DNA of 64,000 nt from Ophiobolus disseminans. Lineage: Eukaryota; Ascomycota; Dothideomycetes; Pleosporales; Phaeosphaeriaceae. Under the pieces are notes generated by a model that saw only the letters and a list, made by a program, of their open reading frames with translations, was not told the DNA's origin and did not search any database. The position numbers were made by a program, and so were the translations under genes. The stretch spans positions 775,491 through 839,490 of the forward strand of contig MU006221.1 in assembly GCA_010093685.1 (NCBI GenBank), written 5' to 3'. Positions 1 to 11,182 of the stretch are shown here, piece after piece (position 1 is the stretch's first letter; each line of letters starts with the position of its first letter).

Positions 1-904
1 GCGCACCGAACGCTGATTGTGCGCGAGTTGAAGGGCCTGAAAGACATCATCTCGTACAATAGTGTACACTGGCACATGGGCGAGAAGGGATGGCGGTTTG
101 CAACGAGCGATGAGAAGCTTCCCGGCAACACGACACCAGATCCGATACATAAGGATTTCACACATCTGCGCGACATATATTTCGAACAGAACCCAGAATA
201 TGAAGGCCGTTTCACAGTCCCAACGTTGTATGATAAGAAAACGAACCGCATTGTGAGCAACGAGAGCAGCGAGATCATACGTATGTTCTATCACGCCTTT
301 GACGACTTGGTTGAAGACAAGTACAAAGGAGTGGACTTGTTTCCTGAGAAGCTGCAGAAAGAGATTGAGGAGATGAACGACTGGGTTTACAACGACGTGA
401 ACAACGGCGTATACAAATCTGGCTTTGCAACGTACATATACCCAAGATCCGGTGTAATCACCACTTTGCTAATGGGACTGCAGCTCTGAAGACGCATACA
501 CAAAAGCCGTAACTCAACTATTCAAGTCCCTCGACCGCCTTGAATCTCACCTCACTGAATCATCTACACCATACTTGCTATCCTCCCCTGCCGTAACAGA
601 AGCCGACGTCCGTCTCTACACCACCATCGTGCGCTTCGACCCGGTCTATGTACAGCACTTCAAGTGCAACATTCGCGATATCAGGAGTGGCTATCCTCAC
701 CTTCACAAGTGGATGAGGCATCTGTACTGGGATTACCCGGCGTTCAAGGACACCACCGAATTTGAGCACATCAAGAAACACTACACCAAGAGTCATGGGC
801 AGATCAATCAGTATCAGATCACGCCAATCGGGCCGTTACCGGATATTCTGGCGAAGGAGGAGGAGGTTCCGAGTGTGAAGGCGGCGATCAAAAATGTGTC
901 ATGA
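1..904 (+). CDS. Glutathionyl-hydroquinone reductase (ECM4/Gto-type omega-class GST), 5' truncated
   Basis: Omega-class glutathione transferases of the ECM4 group reduce glutathionyl-quinones and act in redox and xenobiotic metabolism. Two exons are seen, <1..431 and 484..904, separated by a 52-base GT-AG intron; the join is in phase. The frame is open from base 1 and begins AHRTLIVRELKGL, which in this family directly follows the catalytic Cys-Pro-Trp motif, so the N-terminus and the active-site cysteine lie outside the window. The thioredoxin-like half includes FTVPTLYDKKTNRIVSNES (the glutathione-binding VPxLxD/ES region). The all-alpha C-terminal half includes EADVRLYTTIVRFDPVYVQH and the family-typical NPxGPLP-like tail TPIGPLPDI. 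The GTG at 19 is internal, not a start. Family assignment is secure; the physiological substrate is not known from sequence. Confidence 0.93.
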
Positions 905-959
905 TGTGTGTACGTGGAAAGAATGGTATTACTCCTATAACTGATTGTGTCTATTATGC

Positions 960-1784
960 TCACTTTGAAGGATCAATCATTCCCACCGTTTTCTCACTCC
1001 ACCGACTTTCGTAGCTCTCGAGGTCCCGCGCAATGAAGTCTGCATTCTGTTCAAGAGTAGTCTCATAGCGCATAGCATTCATCGCGCTAACAAGCGTCTT
1101 CCCTATCAAGGGAACGTACTTCATCCATGAATCGCGCCATGCTGGTGGAGTTTCGGCATTCGTGACTAGCCTTGCATGCGAAGACTCTGTGGGTACAGTG
1201 ATGTCTGACGACTCCGGAGTCATGGTACCCGGGCAGAGCATAGACCAGTCGATTGCATTAGGCGGGAGAGCTTTGAGGAGTTTGATGTTTTGACGGTGCT
1301 CAAGGTAGATGGGAACACTACTCCGAAATTAACATTCGCGTATCATGAGTTGAAGATGCTCTGGAGGTTGTACTTACTAGTCTGATAGCAGTGACTCAGT
1401 CCCGGGATAGTACAACACTCCCAACCCAGCCAAAAACCACGCTCTCAATGGTCTCCCCTTCTCCGTTCCAGCTTCTTGTACAGCCTTAACGACTGCCTTG
1501 AATATCACAGGTAAGTCACTCTTCCCCCATGGAGCCAAGGCCGCCACACCTGCAGTGCTCACAACTGCATCGCACCTATATTTCAAGATGGCTTGTTTCA
1601 TCGCGGTCACATCGGTAGCATTGCCTTGCACAACGTCGATTTGGCAATGCACGGATGCGGGGAGGAGCGACTCGAGCTTCTGCGATGACCGGACAAATGC
1701 GACAACGCTGTGGCCATGAGTGAGGAGCGATGGCAAGAGGCGAATGCCTAAATTACCAGTGGCTCCGATGAGAAGAATCTTCAT
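960..1784 (-). CDS. NAD(P)-binding Rossmann-fold protein (NmrA-like/atypical SDR)
   Basis: Model: complement(join(960..1317,1378..1784)), 254 residues. The start ATG is at 1784; the donor is a perfect GTAAGT at 1377 and the acceptor TAG ends at 1318, giving a 60-base intron. The N-terminus reads MKILLIGATGNLGIRLLPSL, the GxxGxxG dinucleotide-binding loop of NmrA-type atypical short-chain dehydrogenases, followed by an Arg (FVRSSQKL) that usually contacts the NADP 2'-phosphate. DAVVSTAGVAAL fits the fourth strand of the fold. The C-terminal part (SMLCPGTMTP) matches the substrate-side loop of the family. Such proteins may be enzymes or NADP-sensing regulators; no substrate can be assigned. It faces away from the HET gene, and its 3' end lies 55 bases from that of the ECM4-like gene (convergent). 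Confidence 0.85.
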
Positions 1785-3162
1785 AGTTGTTGCTGGGCCC
1801 TGAGGATTTTGTCAAGTTGATGTATAGATGTATAGTTGAAATGGTCGTTCCCGGTCTGAGATGAGAAATGTGCATATCCTTTAATCGAGAGCAACATATA
1901 TATATGTAGTGGCTTTCATGCCTTTACCATCGCATTGACTCCGGGCCCGAGTCTTATTTTCATGCGACCATACGATATGAAGCAGTGCAGTTGAAAGTTA
2001 CCAGGCCGCCGGGGTCGAGTTGCGCCGCGACCACAAGAGGCATAGTGGTGTTTGTAAGATGTACGCCCCACTCTTACGAAGCACGCCCGGGCGGAGTTCA
2101 GTTGCGCCGCGATGTTGATCAGAAAAGACGGTACGCAACCACCTCCGGACTAACCAGGTACGTCATGAATAACGCACTTCGAACAGAATAATCTATAGAT
2201 TCTGAGTCCCAAATGGCCACCGCAGGAGTTTCGTGGTGTTCCTCTTCTTGTTACTTCGTCACGGAGGCTGCTTCACTACCAATACGTTATTTGCGCCTAC
2301 ATAAGATGCGATCATGCATGTGCATGTGTACTCTTAATTGGCAGATACACTAGATCCTCTCATTCAACTCAAGCCTTCTGAGAAAATGCGCGTACTAGTT
2401 ACCTGGTTGGACCTCATACTCACTCTACGAGGTCTACTATTTTGCATATCAAATGGCGCTTGTCTATAGGAGCATCACACGAGGCCTGAACTCGATCTAC
2501 AACTAGGCGTAAACTATGCCTAGTGACGACACATTTGCAGTTCGGGTTTTTTTGACACATTGACAGTGTTGGTCTGAATCGATGCGCCATCACCACGATA
2601 CCAAAACGCATGGTATTTTCCACAATCATACAGACTCCAGGCATCTGAAAGCTGATAGAGTGGAACACAGAAAAACACCGAGCTTTCATACCTCGACTTG
2701 ACCTATTTCCGGACCACGCTCGAGATTGTCGTCAAAAGGCCAGGTGGGCTCCTTGGTGACTCCGCAGAGGCATTGCCTCAGCATCTGCAAGGCAAGATTG
2801 AGACACTATGAGGCCCGAGTCCGACATTGGGCTTGTACCACAAGCTTATTGGCGACTTGAGAAAGCTCTGATAGCGACAGATATCGTAAGACAGGCTGCG
2901 ATGTATAATTGGTAGAATCTACTCTCAGCCTTCTCGGAAGCTGCAACCACGAACCAGTGCTTCCTTTTTCTTTTTTGGCCCCAAGCCTCCAATTCGTCAA
3001 GTTCGTCGACATAGCTTGAAAGCTGAATGATAAAGTCTCAGCCTTTCCCCGCATCTGAGGTGTGTTCCTGAACCCTCCATCCTTTGAACATTGATGAGCC
3101 GCCCCGCTCACTTCTTGTAAATTCACACGCCATCTTCCACAACATAACATTGACAGGCAGCT
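1785..3162. other. Intergenic, no supported gene
   Basis: A 1.4-kb gap between divergent genes. Open frames of 68-125 codons occur on both strands but none shows a recognisable domain, signal peptide or splice-supported extension. A 12-base word, GTTGCGCCGCGA, occurs at 2019 and again at 2101, 82 bases apart. It presumably contains the promoters of both flanking genes. Confidence 0.6.
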
Positions 3163-5561
3163 ATGCTTCTCCCTGAAGCGCATCGTGAGATATCTCGGAA
3201 CAACGCCCCCGCCTCATATGCGCGCGACTTCGCAAGCGGTGCTGAGGCTCTCGATGTGCTGTCGGCATCTACCACTCGTCTCAGACTTCGCCGAAGCATT
3301 GAGCAGATGACCTCGGCAGGATGGTGCTATCACCAGGTACTGTTCCTCGCTCGATCCATCGAACTTAAGGCGTTCGAACAACTGGCATCGCTGCCCAAAA
3401 TAAGAGAGGACGATCACAGCTCTTGCCGCCGCAACGGCTTGTGCGTTGCCCACAACGTCAATAACGAGACATACCGCACTCGTCACTGCACTACGGACTG
3501 TGATCGTGAGATACTCTCTGTGCCACAAGAGGAATTGACCACAATCATTGGGGCTGGACACATACCTCTTGTGAGCATCGATCGGAATGATGAAAAGCAG
3601 AAGGACTCTCCCTTTGAGCTCAAGCTACACAGACGTGACGAAAACTCATCGTACACGGCCGTTTCGCATGTATGGGCTGACGGGCTCGGAAATCCCCATG
3701 ACAATGCTCTACCTACCTGTCAACTGCAGAAGCTTAGCATTATACTCCGTCACCTGGAAATGTCCTCAAAAAAAGGCTGCTGCAGTAAGTGATGCACAGG
3801 TCTTATTTGCTACAACTGACACCCTCGAAGCCGCAATTTCGGTTTGACACACTGTGTATACCGGTTGGGGAGCAACACCAACGGTTGCGCACCAACTGTA
3901 TCGATGATATGGGTTCGGTGTATGCGGGTGCGCGCACGGTGCTCGTGCTTGATGCTGAACTCATGGAGCTCAGCGCAGAAAATACGCCAGACTGTTTAGC
4001 GAGAGTCATCTGCAGTGTCTGGATGCGTAGGTGTTGGACTTTGCAGGAAGGTCTTTTGGCGAGGAAATGCGCATTCGTCTTCCGGGACGAGTTGCTCATT
4101 TGTGCGCTCGGTTGGCGCTTCGAAGTAACAAAGCAGCGTAATAGTAAGGAACCTCGGTGGAATAATCCCAAGACCATAGCGAGCGGAGCACACACGCGTG
4201 AGTTCCTGTAGTGTCTCCTAACTTTGCCAATTGCGCTAACATGAGTAGTAACCGCCGAGATGATGCCCAGTGCGAACATCGAGCAATCCCAGTCAGATCC
4301 TATATCGCGTCAACTTGTATTACCTGAATCAAGAACGACTGCAGTTCAAGGGTTTCATAACTACCTTCAACGTAACATGGTGAAAATTAAGACACGTCCG
4401 AGGCACAGGCGGTTCACGCTGGCCTGGAACGCATTAGCTGGACGATCAACTTCACAGCCCGACGACATCTATCTCATGATCGCGAACTTATTGGGCGTTC
4501 GGTGCCAGCACATGCTCGACCTGCCACCAGACTCGAGACTCAAAACATTCCTTGCAGATCTCCCTGCTATTGCATTCAGCCTGCTGTTCCACGCACATGC
4601 GGACAACGGGAATGCTTGTATGCCCATGAATCTTGGTAGAGAGCCCATCAAAGATAGTAATTATATGTTGAAAGGGGACCAGGACCGCGTTTTGCGCATC
4701 CGGACAGAAGGAAGCGCAGATGCGGAAACCGATGAGGCGTATGATGGCTTCCTGATCGACGAAGTTATTTATCCAGCTCCGGGCTGTCTGATAGTGCGCG
4801 ACACAATCTCGGACAACAACTTCAATTTCAACATCACTTTCTCTAACACCTACACCCAGGATGTCATAGCCAAGATGATACATACATACCTGCTTGTCGA
4901 GGTAGATGGTTTGACAGCGAGCCCAGATAGCCACGAGGACGAGCCCAATTCTGTGTTCCGTCGAGGTGTCATTCTCTACCTAACTGAATCCACGTCACTG
5001 GTACCCAAAGCAGTCTTCGGAGCATCAGCAATCGTTCAATCATTGGTTCCCACCGATATATCCAAAGATGTGCTCATCTTACGTAGTCAGATGCTGAACC
5101 GGGCCACTCAGCCAATGGCTATGGATCTGAAGTATGGTGAGTGAAATAGTACCACGAAACATGATTGCAGACGTGTATCTCAGATTCGGCTACTGATCCT
5201 GATCAGAAAACACATCTCCACCGCGATTGCTGCAGAAAACACCCAGGCTCCTGCGAAGAGAGAAGCAGTCAGGTGCAAACGTCTGCTCATTTGGTGGATT
5301 TGCTTTTGCTCCGTGCTGATGGGAATCTTGGGAATCATAACGAGAAAGATAGATGCGGAGCCAAGCATAGTGTTTGGCGTTGGAGGTGGTTTGTGGGTAG
5401 CTGTGCTCACTATAGGCTGCTGCGCTCCTTGCTGGGGCCAGTGCGTGGACGCTGAGCGCAAGAGGCGGGACAACGCGCGAAGATCATCGGCCTTTCGGAA
5501 AGACTACTTACAGTCGTTTAGAGCGAGACGAGCAGTTGCGCATCCTAGTTGTGAGGATTGA
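3163..5561 (+). pseudogene. HET-domain (heterokaryon incompatibility) protein gene with a one-base frameshift, C-terminal membrane segments
   Basis: HET-domain proteins trigger cell death on fusion of unlike fungal individuals or act in related NLR-like immunity. Exon 1 (3163..3784) has the N-terminal HET signature YTAVSHVWADGLGNPHDNAL. Exon 2 (about 3831..4197) carries FDTLCIPV, an alanine-rich A-R-T-V-L-V-LD stretch and RRCWTLQEG. Exon 3 (4249..5131) has LAWNALAGRSTSQPDDIYLM, typical of the family after the HET domain. The donor GTAAGT at 3785 and acceptor at 3830 are good, but joining them puts exon 2 out of frame by one base. Reading six instead of seven A's at 3768-3774 would fix it. So this is either an inactivated allele or a homopolymer error. 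Exon 4 (5171..5561), reached from donor GTATGG at 5132, encodes two hydrophobic segments (about 5295-5345 and 5365-5430) and a basic tail. Using GTGAGT at 5137 instead ends the protein within nine codons. Confidence 0.8.
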
Positions 5562-5772
5562 GATGAACTCTGGCTCACTAGGTAGTGCGGCCTACGTAGA
5601 GGTTACCCTTCAGAATGCTCTCTATATCTATTCCATTCCTATCTTAGATTCTCGTAATATACATGAATTGGTTCAAAAGAATTCTAAACTATAAGAGAAG
5701 GCTGGAAGTCCAAGTATCAGACGCGATAGCCGGACAGCGCGTGCTTGACAGGGCTCAAATGAGACGCAGAGT

Positions 5773-8105
5773 CTACGTATTAGCACATATGGTCTTACCG
5801 CTAGGAACAGAAATTGGTGTGATATAGAAGTCATCCACCTGGAAGATATCCTGGGAACCAGGGATAGTACTCGTAACCTGGATGGTGATAGTGTGCGACG
5901 TCGTTGTTGATCCTCCCAGGAATGCGCTGAAAGTAGGTAGGGTCTGGCTAGACGCTACAGGACTTTGATCTACGGTGCTTGAGACCATGGAAGAAGTTGG
6001 TGTTTGCGTTGGCGAGACTAGACTCGAAAGACTTTCGTAGGATGAAATCGCCGATAGAGAGGAACTCGATATTGGCGTGCTTGACAGTGCCTCGGAGAAT
6101 AGAGTTGTGCTCGATCCCAGGACGACAATTGTAGCGGAGGATGAGAAGACTGGCGATGCGCTGATACTAGGTTTGGGTGTAGTTGAACTGACCAGCGATG
6201 CAAAGCTAGTAACTGCTGAACTAGATTGAATTTCAGATGAGGCGAGTGGGGTGACTACAGTCGACGAAGTGCTCTGAATGCTTGAGGATGGGACAGTAGA
6301 AGAGCTGACAGCTAACGAACTCGATTGACCCTCAGACGGTGAGATAGCTGTGGATGTTGCACCCGATGGAGAGTTCTGAGAGCTAGACTGGCACTCAGAG
6401 GAGACAGCAGCTGGGGACGGCGACGGGGTTGGGCTGCTTGACAGTTGCGTCACAGTAGAGCTCAAAGACAACCTGGAACTTGATACTACGGTGCTAGACA
6501 GGCTCAAAGTAGACGAAAATCTGTTGAGATCACTTCGAGTAGATGCGTCAGAGCTTGTACTTTGGGCCGAGCTAGCGGCTTGGGAGCTCGAATGGCTTAT
6601 CGAAAAGAAAATGTCGGTGGATGACACAATTGGTGAAGATTGTGAAACAAAAGAGGCGGCTACAAGAATTAGTGTGACTTCAGGCGCACTGGGCTGGCTC
6701 GCGATGGAGGAGCTGAGGGTTGACTGACTTTCGGAAGCGGACCAAGAGTGACCCTCAAGAACAGAAGAGCTACTAAACGATAGTGCCACAAACGAAGGTG
6801 TGCTAGTAACTGAGGGTGCTGTGGGGCTAGAAGATAAGTCGAAGGTGGATAGGCTCATGCTAAGCGAAATTTGCGTTGTAGTTGACGAAACTGCCACCAG
6901 TGTACTTGCGCCAGACAGCGTTGGAGATACCGTCGGATTCGAGGAGGATGGTGCAACAAGTGCGGTCGAAGAAGAGGCTACCAGTGAGCTAGATGAGATG
7001 ACTAGTGCGGTGCTGATCGATTGAGTCGTTGACGACGCGCTAGAAACAGGTTGAGATTGTGATATACTTGACGCGGCGAGGCTAGATATCTGGCTGCTGG
7101 ACGATGACAAGCTGGCTGAGCTGGAAGCTTGAGCCGTAGTCTGACTGGCGGAAGTCGCCACCGAGATTGAAGCGCTAGAGGTCAACGCAGTGCTGGAGGA
7201 CGCGGCTGATGTCATTGTTGAACTACGAAAGGAAGCACCCGATGACACTGGATTAACAGCGCTGTAAGACAATCAAGCCGTTGAGATTGAAGACCAGACT
7301 GGCGAGTTTGCTCTTCTGGTGGACGAGGATGAGAGACTGCCTTGACTAGATGGTGAGACCGGTGCTGGGGATGAAGCACTTTTAGATTGAGTGGAGATGA
7401 GTGCAGAGGTACTAGACAACCGGGTGCTGCTAGACGACTTGGCTGTGCTCGATATCCTAAGGGTAGTCGATAAAGAAGAAGTTGTGCATTTTCCGAACGC
7501 ACCTTGGCACCCGGTGCCACAGTAGGATGGAGTAGAACCGCTTGTTTCGCGTTAATCGACAGGTTGTCATAGTCTATATTGGAACATACCAGTAACTGTA
7601 TTGACTGCAACAATCTCCGTAGGCAGAGCCTAAGCAGCTAAAGCTACCAGTTGCACCATTCGCATTCCCGCAGCGCGCGTTGGTAGAGGTTTTAAATGGA
7701 GGGGAAGGAGATGCAGCTGCGGCAGTATTAGATGAACGGCGAGTCTGCTGGGTTACAGAGGCGGCTGTAGATAACGTTGTTTGCCCAAAATTTGTCGTAC
7801 ATGTTCCGTATATTTTATCGCATCCAATTCTACACTGCAGTAGTCAGTACTGACGCGAAGCAGTCCATCGCAACAAAACAACACACATGCGCTGATGTCC
7901 TTCTGCACTATCTATATCTAGAGAAGGATATTAATAACTGCGTATGGAATGGTAAAACGTAACTCAACTGGCTGCAACAGCTTCTGTAATTGGAGCCGGT
8001 GCAAACAAGCTTGCCGCTTGCTGCATTACATTTGCCGGTCTTGCTTATCTTTTGAGCATAAACAGCCGTGAGGGCTGTCAACACTAAGATGGAAGCAGTG
8101 CGCAT
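5773..8105 (-). CDS. Secreted mucin-like Ser/Thr-rich protein with chitin-binding (hevein-type, ChtBD1) domains; in-frame TGA
   Basis: Model: complement(join(5773..7540,7590..7834,7959..8105)), 720 codons including one internal TGA at 7273-7275. The ATG at 8105 gives a clear signal peptide (MRTASILVLTALTAVYA). Next comes a partial cysteine module (CNAASGKLVC, CCSQ, GCDKIYGTC) and then a complete hevein-type domain in which CCSQYSYCGS and YCGTGCQGAFGKC bracket the typical spacing. The rest, about 570 residues, is Ser/Thr-rich with hardly any Lys or Arg, as in heavily O-glycosylated wall proteins. It ends in a short non-repetitive tail without an evident GPI signal. Likely location: cell wall or extracellular matrix, binding chitin. 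The 49-base intron between 7541 and 7589 is well supported; the first intron (7835..7958) has a weak donor and would shorten the first cysteine module. The TGA may be removed by a small intron ending at the CTTACAG at 7262-7268, or may be a real nonsense codon. An upstream ATG at 8120 is possible but spoils the signal peptide. Confidence 0.7.
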
Positions 8106-8956
8106 GTTGCAATATATCAAAACGCGATTGATCGATGGGAACCTGCGGTATGATGCCAGGAAAAAGGGGATAGATCGAACTAGAACGAGTCATAGTTCGA
8201 TGTTAGCAGGCACTGGAGACAGAGCACAAAGAGTGGACGGCCTCGCTAGTGAAAATGAGTGGTGATGTAGAGAAGTCTAGTAAAGAGGACATGAAAATAC
8301 TCGAAGACGATTCCCTTCCGCAGGTCACCTCCAGTCCGCCGACTAGTCATGTTAGATGGTGTTGATGCCAAAAAAAAAGGGCGCCACTAAAAAGACTATG
8401 CTCAGAAGCGCAAAGCTTCGAGTCGAGATCTAGAGTCGTGCACTTCGTCTCCTCGGCAGGTTGGTCTAGAGATGTCCTGGAGCGAGCTGAGGTCGACAAG
8501 GGGGTACGACAACCAAGCCACAAGCGCTGTCTAAAGCTTATTGTCTACTAGACTGGTTAGAAGGGCGATCGAGAATTAGGTACCTGCTGCAAGGGGCTGT
8601 TGATTTGATGTTGTGATTAGTCCTAATACGAAATAGCCAAAATTTGAGGCTCGCGTCTTGGCGCCGTGGCGTGGCGAAGCTTGCGCGAAAAGAGACATCT
8701 TTGGTGAGAAGGACTGTCGATCGAGCAACACCCTGCATTCATCCTCACGAGCCACGATCTCGCGTCTATAAAAATTGAGCCACGTTAGGCTTGATAGGCA
8801 GGTTTGTGAGTCTATAAAAGAGCTGCGTTGACTGTTCGACGGAGCTTTAGTCTTGGCAATCTGCACTTCCGCACTATTGCGTACTTATAAGCGAACATGA
8901 GCCAAAGCACTTGTCGTATTCGTTCTTGCAACTTTTCCAGCTCCCTCTTCAACAAA
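8106..8956. other. Intergenic, no supported gene
   Basis: Promoter side of the chitin-binding gene and 3' side of the GCP4 gene. Only short overlapping frames in poor codon context are present, plus a short poly-A run near 8370. Nothing else stands out. Confidence 0.6.
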
Positions 8957-11182
8957 TTAAAGCAGATTTTCAGGTTCCTCTTTATCTTCATCGCTCCAAT
9001 CCAGCTTCATCAATAGCCGATCAATACCGCCTATTCTAGGTGGCTCGTAACCAACTTCGTCCATCGACACGCCGTTTCCAAGGCCTGGAACGGAAACCCC
9101 AATTCTCTCACCATCAAGTTCCCTCAAACGCTCGACCAGCCCCTTGAGATCACTGTCCAATCTTTTTCTCGCGCGATCAAGCTCAAGGGCGACCTCTTTC
9201 TCCTCTTTCTTGAAGTTCAGTGCAAAGTCCTCGACGCCTTCATCTTCTTCCAGGTCGAGGTTCTGTTGTATATTGGTAAGTCGCGTGATGTAGGCTACTA
9301 ATTCATCCACATGAGTGCAGAAGGTACGCAGAAGCTTAGGAAAAGCCATGTCGGTCAGAAGAAGGGAGTACGAGATGGAGGTCAGGAAGTAGCGATGTGC
9401 CAAAGCAAGGGCTTCTGGATCGTGTTGTTGTCGGAGATCAGCACCATCTGTAGACGATCCTGGTGCGCCGTTGACCCATGACAAAAAGTGATCGAAAGAT
9501 TCTTGGACTACCTCTCCTTGGAAGTAAGCCTCGCTCTCGGCAAGATAAAACACTGCCGCTGCACAAGTAGCCCATACTTTGCGCATGAAACGCGCTCGTG
9601 CCGTCGTTCTTTGACGCCGCCTAGCCAGGATCATTCTCCCATGTGCCGAGTTGCTGTACTGATATCCTGGAGGACATGGGTGATCTCGGCGAATAGAGCT
9701 GTGGCGCCAGAGCTGGGCAAGATGCAAGTGCGCCCGTCGCAGCGCAAGCAAATAAGCGTTAATCGATGTGTAGACTTCCATATCCCCCTTGGTAATGAAG
9801 AGGTCAAGCGGAGAAGGCGTGTCCATGGTGAGGGAGCAGGGGACTGAAAGTAGAAGCTCATTGAAAGATAGGTTGACCATTTGTGGCAAGATCAGTTCCG
9901 CATCTTTTGCACGTCCAGGTGTGCCAGGTCGATGGCCTTGTGAATCATGTGGTATTAGGTGCAGGACTTGGCCGGCGACATCGAGGATATCATCGGCATG
10001 CTCATCGATATCGGACAGGGTAGAAAGAATAGCAAGGGAGCGCGTCAGTGTTTGACCAATTTCAGCTTCCTTAAGCAGGAGACCTTTGACGGTTTGTCCT
10101 GGCCTGGTAGATGAAGGGCCCCGATGTCGACTTGACAACCTCCCATCAGCTTCCGCGATCAGAGCCACAGCAAACTCGCCTCTGCCGACGAGAAAGAATT
10201 GGTGCAGAACGGTTAGCGTTTCAACAATCTTCTCACGTGGTAGAAGGTGTTGAAGGAGATTCCGGGATAGCGAAAGTCGGATAGTCGCTACAGATTCTGA
10301 GAGCGCTGCTGCCGCTATGGGTGCGCGGACCTGCGACAGCAATTGCACATGTCGAGGAAGAAGATCGAGCTCAGATACGCTCGACGCCGCATCTGCTGCT
10401 CTTCTTGTACTCTGAAAGGAGCGAATTTGATTGAGCGATTTGCCGATGAATAGAATCGATGCGGCAGTGTGGCGAGTAACGAACTTGGGTAGGAGCGAGT
10501 GATTTGTTCTGAACAGCAGCTCGTCAAATTCTTCACTATCTCGCCACACGAAGAAGTCAGAAGCCCCGAAGGAGGGCAAACGGCCGTATAACAGCCACGT
10601 AGACAGTTGCCTCAACCATGACGCCTCGGCCACGTTTCCCAGATAACGGGCCGCGTCTTCGATATCCGGGTATCCCGTCTGGGCTTCGGTGCGTAGCCTA
10701 TCAATCAGTTGGGCTCCAGACGACACATTCGAGCTCTGCCTCTCCCCCTTAGGAGGAACCTCTGGGGGTAAGATGAAATTGCTCAAATCCCATAGCCACT
10801 CCATTAACCTGATCCACTCGGAGAACTCGCTAACGATGCCCGCCAGCGGCACGATGTTGTACGCACCAACTGTTGAGGTGTCTTGCTTGAGAATGCGGCT
10901 TTCCACTTCTAGGATCTTTCGCTGAAATAAGTCAAGATGATGCGCAGTGATGGATGTTGCTACCGCACGACAGACTGTCGAAGGATGAGACGCGGCGATT
11001 CTTGCGGCATGGTCTCGAACTTTACGATGCAGGCGTGACAAGTGACCAATCGAGGATAGTAATTCAGCCTCGGGTGGCGAGAGCAGCTCATTTGTAGCAG
11101 ACGTCACGTGCTGCGAGGTGGTGCCGGCATCGAACAGGGCCGAGGGGTGTCCGGAGAGGGATAAAAGTAGTTCGTGGAGCAT
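8957..11182 (-). CDS. Gamma-tubulin complex component GCP4 (Spc97/Spc98 family)
   Basis: GCP4 joins GCP5 and GCP6 in the gamma-tubulin ring complex that nucleates microtubules at spindle pole bodies. A single exon encodes 741 residues. The first true ATG is at 11182 and gives MLHELLLSLSGHPSALF, matching the conserved start of GCP4; the codon at 11188 is GTG and is not needed. The N-terminal GRIP1 region carries the family-typical WLLYGRLPSFGASDFFV and FIGKSLNQIRSF stretches. The C-terminal GRIP2 half contains YLLALRRAHLHLAQLWRH and the helix around FFVWR. The length is close to that usual for GCP4 (about 660-760). The assignment to GCP4 rather than GCP2 or GCP3 rests on the short N-terminus and motif spelling. 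Confidence 0.88.
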   Translation of the reverse strand: MLHELLLSLSGHPSALFDAGTTSQHVTSATNELLSPPEAELLSSIGHLSRLHRKVRDHAARIAASHPSTVCRAVATSITAHHLDLFQRKILEVESRILKQDTSTVGAYNIVPLAGIVSEFSEWIRLMEWLWDLSNFILPPEVPPKGERQSSNVSSGAQLIDRLRTEAQTGYPDIEDAARYLGNVAEASWLRQLSTWLLYGRLPSFGASDFFVWRDSEEFDELLFRTNHSLLPKFVTRHTAASILFIGKSLNQIRSFQSTRRAADAASSVSELDLLPRHVQLLSQVRAPIAAAALSESVATIRLSLSRNLLQHLLPREKIVETLTVLHQFFLVGRGEFAVALIAEADGRLSSRHRGPSSTRPGQTVKGLLLKEAEIGQTLTRSLAILSTLSDIDEHADDILDVAGQVLHLIPHDSQGHRPGTPGRAKDAELILPQMVNLSFNELLLSVPCSLTMDTPSPLDLFITKGDMEVYTSINAYLLALRRAHLHLAQLWRHSSIRRDHPCPPGYQYSNSAHGRMILARRRQRTTARARFMRKVWATCAAAVFYLAESEAYFQGEVVQESFDHFLSWVNGAPGSSTDGADLRQQHDPEALALAHRYFLTSISYSLLLTDMAFPKLLRTFCTHVDELVAYITRLTNIQQNLDLEEDEGVEDFALNFKKEEKEVALELDRARKRLDSDLKGLVERLRELDGERIGVSVPGLGNGVSMDEVGYEPPRIGGIDRLLMKLDWSDEDKEEPENLL

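Noticed and set aside
1985..2191. Two copies of GTTGCGCCGCGA 82 bases apart as a possible operator or mobile remnant
   Set aside because: Flanks agree only partly, no terminal repeats or further copies were noticed; probably chance.
2806..3183. 125-codon minus-strand frame upstream of the HET gene
   Set aside because: Overlaps the HET start and has no domain, signal peptide or favourable codon pattern.
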